This document shows, one piece after another, positions 7,278 to 10,726 of a stretch of 10,726 nucleotides of DNA. The stretch's first letter is position 1; each line of letters opens with the position of its first letter. Source of the stretch: UBA2277 sp035477615 (GTDB lineage Bacteria; Patescibacteriota; Microgenomatia; UBA1400; MFAQ01). The stretch is from assembly GCA_035477615.1 (NCBI GenBank), contig DATIKJ010000012.1, positions 1-10,726 of the forward strand. Direction: 5' to 3'. Below the pieces are notes generated by a model. It did no database searches. It saw nothing but the letters and a program-made list of their open reading frames with translations, and was not told the DNA's origin. The translations under genes were made by a program, and so were the position numbers.

Positions 7278-8156
7278 ATGGCGATTCAACACCTACTACC
7301 ACAAGACATCAGTAACTACCGCTTCCGACTGATTGGCGACATGACGATCAAACAGTTTGCCTCTTTAGGTATTTGTATCGTACTTGCCATTATCGCCTAC
7401 AGCTTTCCTTTACCTTTTTTCTTCAAATATCCTCTTGTTTTTGCCTTTATTCTTCTTGGTGTTGGTATGGCCTTTGTTCCAGTTCAGGGGCGCTCCTTAG
7501 ATATCTGGATGATCGCCTTCATAAAATCCATTTACTCACCCACACAATACACCTGGAAAAGCACTCCTGCCACACCTGAAACTGCCGAGACTGCTGCTCC
7601 AACACCAGAAAACAATCTTGCTGTAGCTCGTCAAGTTTCTAACCCTTCAATGGAAATCACTCAAGGTTCTCCCTTAAAACAAACTCCACCCGAACCTCCT
7701 ACAACACCTATCCAATCCCAAGAAGAAACATCTCCCGAACCAACCTCGACAACTCATACTGTTTCTCCCTCGACAACTCCAGTGGTTACCTCTCCGCTTC
7801 AATCTACCTCTACACCCCAACCAAAAACTGCTCCTGTTGAATCTTCTGCTATCCAAACTCCGCCGCCTACCATTAACCTTCCTATTCCTTTTACTCCAAC
7901 CTCTCCAAACACTTTAGTTGGTCTTACTCTCACTCCTTCAGGTCATATATTAGATGGTGTTATGGTAGAGATCAAAAAAAACAATCTCACTCTCCGCGCT
8001 ACCAAAAGTAACAAACTTGGCCAGTTTATGTTTGCTCGCCCCTTAGACTCCGGCCTCTACCAGATCCTTGCCGAAAAAGAAGGAAATGTATTTGCTCCAT
8101 ACTCTTTAGAACTCACCGGCGAGATTGTCAAACCTCTAAAAATTCAAGCCCAATAA
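7278..8156 (+). CDS. PrgI-family T4SS membrane protein with Pro/Ser/Thr linker and C-terminal Ig-like domain
   Basis: A 292-residue protein in three parts. Residues 1-94 match the PrgI family: a conserved lead-in (LIGDMTIKQF, 18-27), two helices (about 27-43 and 51-67), then AFVPVQGR (65-72) and YSPTQYTW (86-93). PrgI-type proteins are small inner-membrane T4SS parts found next to VirB4, sometimes compared with VirB3. Residues 95-212 are a low-complexity Pro/Thr/Ser linker. Residues 213-292 look like a carboxypeptidase-regulatory or transthyretin-type beta sandwich, with GHILDGVMVEI, then GQFMFARPLDSGLYQI. Ordinary PrgI proteins end soon after the second helix, so the rest is an added module. 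The start is fixed by an in-frame TGA at 7269-7271. The next gene begins 2 bases after this stop, which suggests translational coupling. Confidence 0.8.
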   Translation: MAIQHLLPQDISNYRFRLIGDMTIKQFASLGICIVLAIIAYSFPLPFFFKYPLVFAFILLGVGMAFVPVQGRSLDIWMIAFIKSIYSPTQYTWKSTPATPETAETAAPTPENNLAVARQVSNPSMEITQGSPLKQTPPEPPTTPIQSQEETSPEPTSTTHTVSPSTTPVVTSPLQSTSTPQPKTAPVESSAIQTPPPTINLPIPFTPTSPNTLVGLTLTPSGHILDGVMVEIKKNNLTLRATKSNKLGQFMFARPLDSGLYQILAEKEGNVFAPYSLELTGEIVKPLKIQAQ

Positions 8157-8158
8157 AT

Positions 8159-8812
8159 ATGTCCGACAACATCAAATCCTCAACCCAAGAACATCTTGAT
8201 ATCTATGCCATCAAAAACCATTTAGTCTTTCTCAAAGATGGTTCTGCAGCTCTTGTTCTCAAAACTACCGCCATAAACTTTAACCTCCTCTCCGAAGAAG
8301 AACAAGACGCTAGTATCTACGCCTACGCCGGACTCTTAAACTCTCTTTCTTTCCCCATTCAAATAATGATTCGTTCCCAGCGAAAAAATATTTCCGACTA
8401 TCTTGGCCTTATCGACAATCGTATCCAGTCTGTTCCTTCTCAAAAAGTTAAAGAGCAATTATTAAATTATCGTCAGTTCGTCAAGTCCCTAGTCAAAGAA
8501 AATCGCGTTCTCGAAAAGAAGTTCTTTGTCATAGTTCCTTTTACCGTTATCGAACTTGGTCTCTCAAAATCCTCTTTCAATCCTTTCGCTAAATTTCCTC
8601 AAAAACCACCTTACGATCTTTCCTACATCGAAGAAAAAGCCACTATGATCATTTACCCCAGACGAGATCATCTGATTCGTCAGCTAGCCAGAATTGGTCT
8701 AAAAGCTTCCCAACTAACCACCAGTGAACTTGTTACGCTTTTTTACAACATCTATAATCACACCTCATCCACTCTAAGTCCAACGCAAGTAAAAGCATCT
8801 ATCAATCCCTAA
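8159..8812 (+). CDS. TraC-like/VirB4 N-terminal-type small T4SS protein
   Basis: A 217-residue soluble protein with no Walker motif. Its beginning (DIYAIKNHLVFLKDGSAALV) and the following stretch LLNSLSFPIQIMIRSQ resemble the N-terminal part of VirB4/TraC ATPases, which reads as strand, 'L.DG..a.vL', then 'L..L.fpiqi.irs'. In Patescibacterial and some Gram-positive loci such a protein is encoded separately, between the PrgI gene and virB4. It starts 2 bases after the PrgI stop and has no promoter box of its own, so it is probably cotranscribed and coupled. It likely works with VirB4 at the inner face of the membrane. It ends cleanly with TAA and does not look like a broken VirB4. Confidence 0.65.
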   Translation: MSDNIKSSTQEHLDIYAIKNHLVFLKDGSAALVLKTTAINFNLLSEEEQDASIYAYAGLLNSLSFPIQIMIRSQRKNISDYLGLIDNRIQSVPSQKVKEQLLNYRQFVKSLVKENRVLEKKFFVIVPFTVIELGLSKSSFNPFAKFPQKPPYDLSYIEEKATMIIYPRRDHLIRQLARIGLKASQLTTSELVTLFYNIYNHTSSTLSPTQVKASINP

Positions 8813-8828
8813 ACAAGCTCTTTTCCGT

Positions 8829-8834
8829 TATACT
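8829..8834 (+). promoter_or_regulatory. TATACT -10 box, 5 bases before the virB4 ATG
   Basis: TATACT with AAATC between it and ATG 8840, the same 5-base spacing as before the pilin gene. The last T begins an in-frame TAA (8834-8836), so translation cannot start upstream. This suggests that virB4 has its own promoter in the 27-base gap, giving a leaderless transcript, in addition to any read-through from the PrgI operon. No Shine-Dalgarno sequence is visible. Confidence 0.55.
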
Positions 8835-8839
8835 AAATC

Positions 8840-10684
8840 ATGGGTTTAAATCTCTTTTCTCTTGGTGCAAAAAAAACTCAAACCGCTGAAAACACGCCGG
8901 TATCTCCCACTACACCTCCAGAAACAAAACCTCAGGCACCTCTTTCAACTACCAAAGAAATCTCTAGCGCCGCTTCTGTCCAAGACGTTATTGCCCCATC
9001 ATCTATTGAAGTTGATTTTTCTTTTATGAAAATCGACGACAACTATATTCGCACCCTTTTTGTCACCGGTTATCCTCGTTTTGTCTCTGCCAACTGGCTT
9101 GCTCCACTCATAAACTTCAACCACTCTCTCGACATCTCCATGTTTATCTATCCATCAGACTCCAAAGACACTCTTGATAGTTTAAGACACCGCCTCGCCG
9201 AAATGGAAGCTGAGATCAACACCGATATTGAAAGAGGTCGTATTCCCCAAGCAGCCACTGAGGCTGCCTTAGAAGATGCCAAAGCTCTTCAAGAACAACT
9301 TGTCAAAGGAGCTGAGCGTTTCTTCCAATACTCTCTCTACGTCAGCATCTCTGCTGACTCCGAAAAAGAGCTTAATACCGTTACCGCTCAAGTTCAAAGT
9401 ATGTTGGCTTCTCTTCTCATTATTGGCAAGATTGCCTCGCTTTCCATGGAAGATGCCTTCAAAACCACCCTTCCCTACTGTAAAGATCGACTGTTGATCA
9501 CGAGAAACATGGACACCACCGCTCTCTCTACGACCTTTCCTTTTACCTCTTCCGAACTCTCCGACAACCAGGGCATTCTTTATGGCATCAACGCTCACAA
9601 CGACTCCTTGGTTATCTTTGATCGCTACTCACTTGAAAATGCAAACATGCTCGTTCTAGCCACTGCTGGTGCCGGTAAATCTTATGCTGTTAAACTAGAA
9701 ATTCTCCGTTCTCTAATGTTTGACACACAGATCATTATTCTCGACCCGGAAAATGAGTATGAAATGGTTACTAAGGCTGTTGGTGGTAACTATATCTCTT
9801 TCTCTGCCACTTCGCCTCACAAGATCAATCCTTTTCAAATCGCCAGACCCAAAGAAAGCACCGAAGATGAAATGGGTTACAAATATCTCTTCCTCATGTC
9901 TCTACTTAAAATCATGATCGGTGAAATGTCTCCCATGGAAGAAGCCACCATGAACCGCGCTCTGGTACTTACCTATCGCCAAAAAAACATCACCGATGAC
10001 CCAGCCACTCACTCCCAAGAACCACCTCGTATGGAAGATCTCTATCGTGCCATTATTGGTATGGAAGACGCTGTAGCTAAAACTTTAGCAGCCAGACTCG
10101 AAAGATTCGTTATGGGTAGTATCAAAGGTACGTTCGACCAGCAATCAAACATTGATATAGATGCTCCTATTACCGTTTTTTCCCTTCGTGATCTTGCCGA
10201 TGAGATTCGCCCCATTGTCATGTTTATGATTCTCGACTATGTCTGGACGGAAATAAGGAAAAATCTTCGCAAACGAATGTTGGTTGTTGATGAAGCCTGG
10301 TATCTCATGCGTTATGAAGACTCAGCTAAGATTCTGCAGGGTTTTGTAAAACGGGCCCGAAAATACTATCTTGGAGTCACTATCATTTCTCAAAATGTCG
10401 ATGACTTTTTGGCCTCTCCTTATGGCAAGGCCATTATTACCAACACTGCTCTCAAACTTCTTCTCAAACAAGCCTCTGCCGCCGTCAACCAAATTGTTGA
10501 GGTCTTTTTCCTTTCTCAAGGAGAAAAACAGCTTCTCCTTTCCGCCGGTATTGGTGAAGGAATTTTCTTTGCCGGCCAAAATCACGTAGCCATCAAAATT
10601 ATTTCCTCTCCCGATGAGCACGCCCTTGCCACTACCAAACCTTCAGAAGTTCTCGAGGCTCTTAAACAGCAAACTCCAGCTTAG
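8840..10684 (+). CDS. virB4: VirB4-family T4SS ATPase
   Basis: A 614-residue ATPase that powers T4SS assembly or transport at the cytoplasmic membrane. After a Pro/Thr-rich N-terminal tail (about 12-40) comes the VirB4 middle region, with a charged helical stretch near 115-155. The P-loop ATAGAGKS has its Lys at residue 280 (codon 9677-9679). DPENEYEMV follows, then Walker B LVVDEAWYLM with Asp484 and Glu485, and SQNVDDF (517-523), the usual sensor-like Gln motif of the VirB4/TraG class. All key residues are present, so the enzyme should be active. VirB4 proteins are commonly around 600-800 residues; this one is at the short end because the first N-terminal part appears to be the separate protein just upstream. 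The next gene starts 9 bases after the stop. Confidence 0.93.
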   Translation: MGLNLFSLGAKKTQTAENTPVSPTTPPETKPQAPLSTTKEISSAASVQDVIAPSSIEVDFSFMKIDDNYIRTLFVTGYPRFVSANWLAPLINFNHSLDISMFIYPSDSKDTLDSLRHRLAEMEAEINTDIERGRIPQAATEAALEDAKALQEQLVKGAERFFQYSLYVSISADSEKELNTVTAQVQSMLASLLIIGKIASLSMEDAFKTTLPYCKDRLLITRNMDTTALSTTFPFTSSELSDNQGILYGINAHNDSLVIFDRYSLENANMLVLATAGAGKSYAVKLEILRSLMFDTQIIILDPENEYEMVTKAVGGNYISFSATSPHKINPFQIARPKESTEDEMGYKYLFLMSLLKIMIGEMSPMEEATMNRALVLTYRQKNITDDPATHSQEPPRMEDLYRAIIGMEDAVAKTLAARLERFVMGSIKGTFDQQSNIDIDAPITVFSLRDLADEIRPIVMFMILDYVWTEIRKNLRKRMLVVDEAWYLMRYEDSAKILQGFVKRARKYYLGVTIISQNVDDFLASPYGKAIITNTALKLLLKQASAAVNQIVEVFFLSQGEKQLLLSAGIGEGIFFAGQNHVAIKIISSPDEHALATTKPSEVLEALKQQTPA

Positions 10685-10693
10685 TCAATTGTT

Positions 10694-10726
10694 ATGGCAA
10701 ATAAAGACTACTCTCCAGAAATTCGC
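10694..10726 (+). CDS. Start of a further gene in the virB4 operon (3' end outside window)
   Basis: ATG at 10694 opens a frame that runs to the window edge, giving MANKDYSPEIR. It begins 9 bases after the virB4 stop and has no TATAAT-like box at close range, so it is probably cotranscribed with virB4. Eleven residues are too few to identify it. Confidence 0.5.
   Translation, partial: MANKDYSPEIR

Noticed and set aside
7560..7915. A possible repeat array or CRISPR in the repetitive C/A/T-rich stretch
   Set aside because: It is the coding sequence of the Pro/Ser/Thr linker of the PrgI-family protein. There are no evenly spaced identical repeats.
8159..10684. A frameshifted or broken virB4 gene
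   Set aside because: The first frame ends cleanly. The second has its own ATG just after an in-frame stop and its own -10 box, and a split TraC-like plus VirB4 arrangement is familiar in this type of locus.
1..10726. Recoding of TGA (as in Gracilibacteria and Absconditabacteria)
   Set aside because: The eight visible genes end in TAA or TAG only, which caught my attention. But the long genes contain no in-frame TGA and use ordinary glycine and tryptophan codons, so the standard bacterial code is enough.
1..10726. tRNA, rRNA, transposase or integrase genes
   Set aside because: No cloverleaf, rRNA-like stretch or recombinase motif was seen. Almost every base belongs to the genes and short gaps listed.

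Overview
The window is a near-complete stretch of a minimal type IV secretion system (T4SS) locus. It most likely comes from a Candidate Phyla Radiation (Patescibacteria) bacterium, probably of the Microgenomates group. The lineage call is inference. It rests on the gene set and style: a short two-helix pilin, a VirB6-like polytopic protein, a PrgI-family protein, a separate TraC-like small protein and a VirB4 ATPase, with no outer-membrane core genes (VirB7/9/10) in view. It also rests on the absence of Shine-Dalgarno sequences before the starts. The standard code fits: the eight visible stops are six TAA and two TAG, and the long genes have no in-frame TGA.

Layout. Bases 2-97 are the tail of a membrane protein that looks like a second pilin. 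The gap 98-183 is packed: a copy of a dispersed repeat-like palindrome (105-139), an abutting GC-rich terminator hairpin (140-163), and a TATAAT box (173-178). Then come the pilin (184-522), a secreted cysteine-rich protein with a C-terminal VirB1-like murein hydrolase domain (551-2941), and the VirB6/TrbL-like channel protein (2987-4693). A convergent 814-residue gene of unknown function follows on the minus strand (4742-7186), separated from virB6 by an AT-rich inverted repeat. A short divergent promoter region (7187-7277) leads to the PrgI-family gene (7278-8156), the TraC-like gene (8159-8812), virB4 (8840-10684) and the first 11 codons of another gene (10694 to the window edge).

How the parts fit. 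The hydrolase would open peptidoglycan. The pilin(s), VirB6 and the PrgI protein would form the membrane part, and VirB4 with the TraC-like protein would power assembly or transport. The large minus-strand protein is soluble, charged and unrecognised. Its place inside the locus makes it the best candidate for an undescribed T4SS-linked component.

The most striking pattern is regulatory. Five plus-strand genes carry a TATAAT or TATACT box only 5-12 bases before the start codon, with no Shine-Dalgarno sequence. In most of these an in-frame stop inside or just after the box pins the start. This predicts leaderless or nearly leaderless mRNAs.
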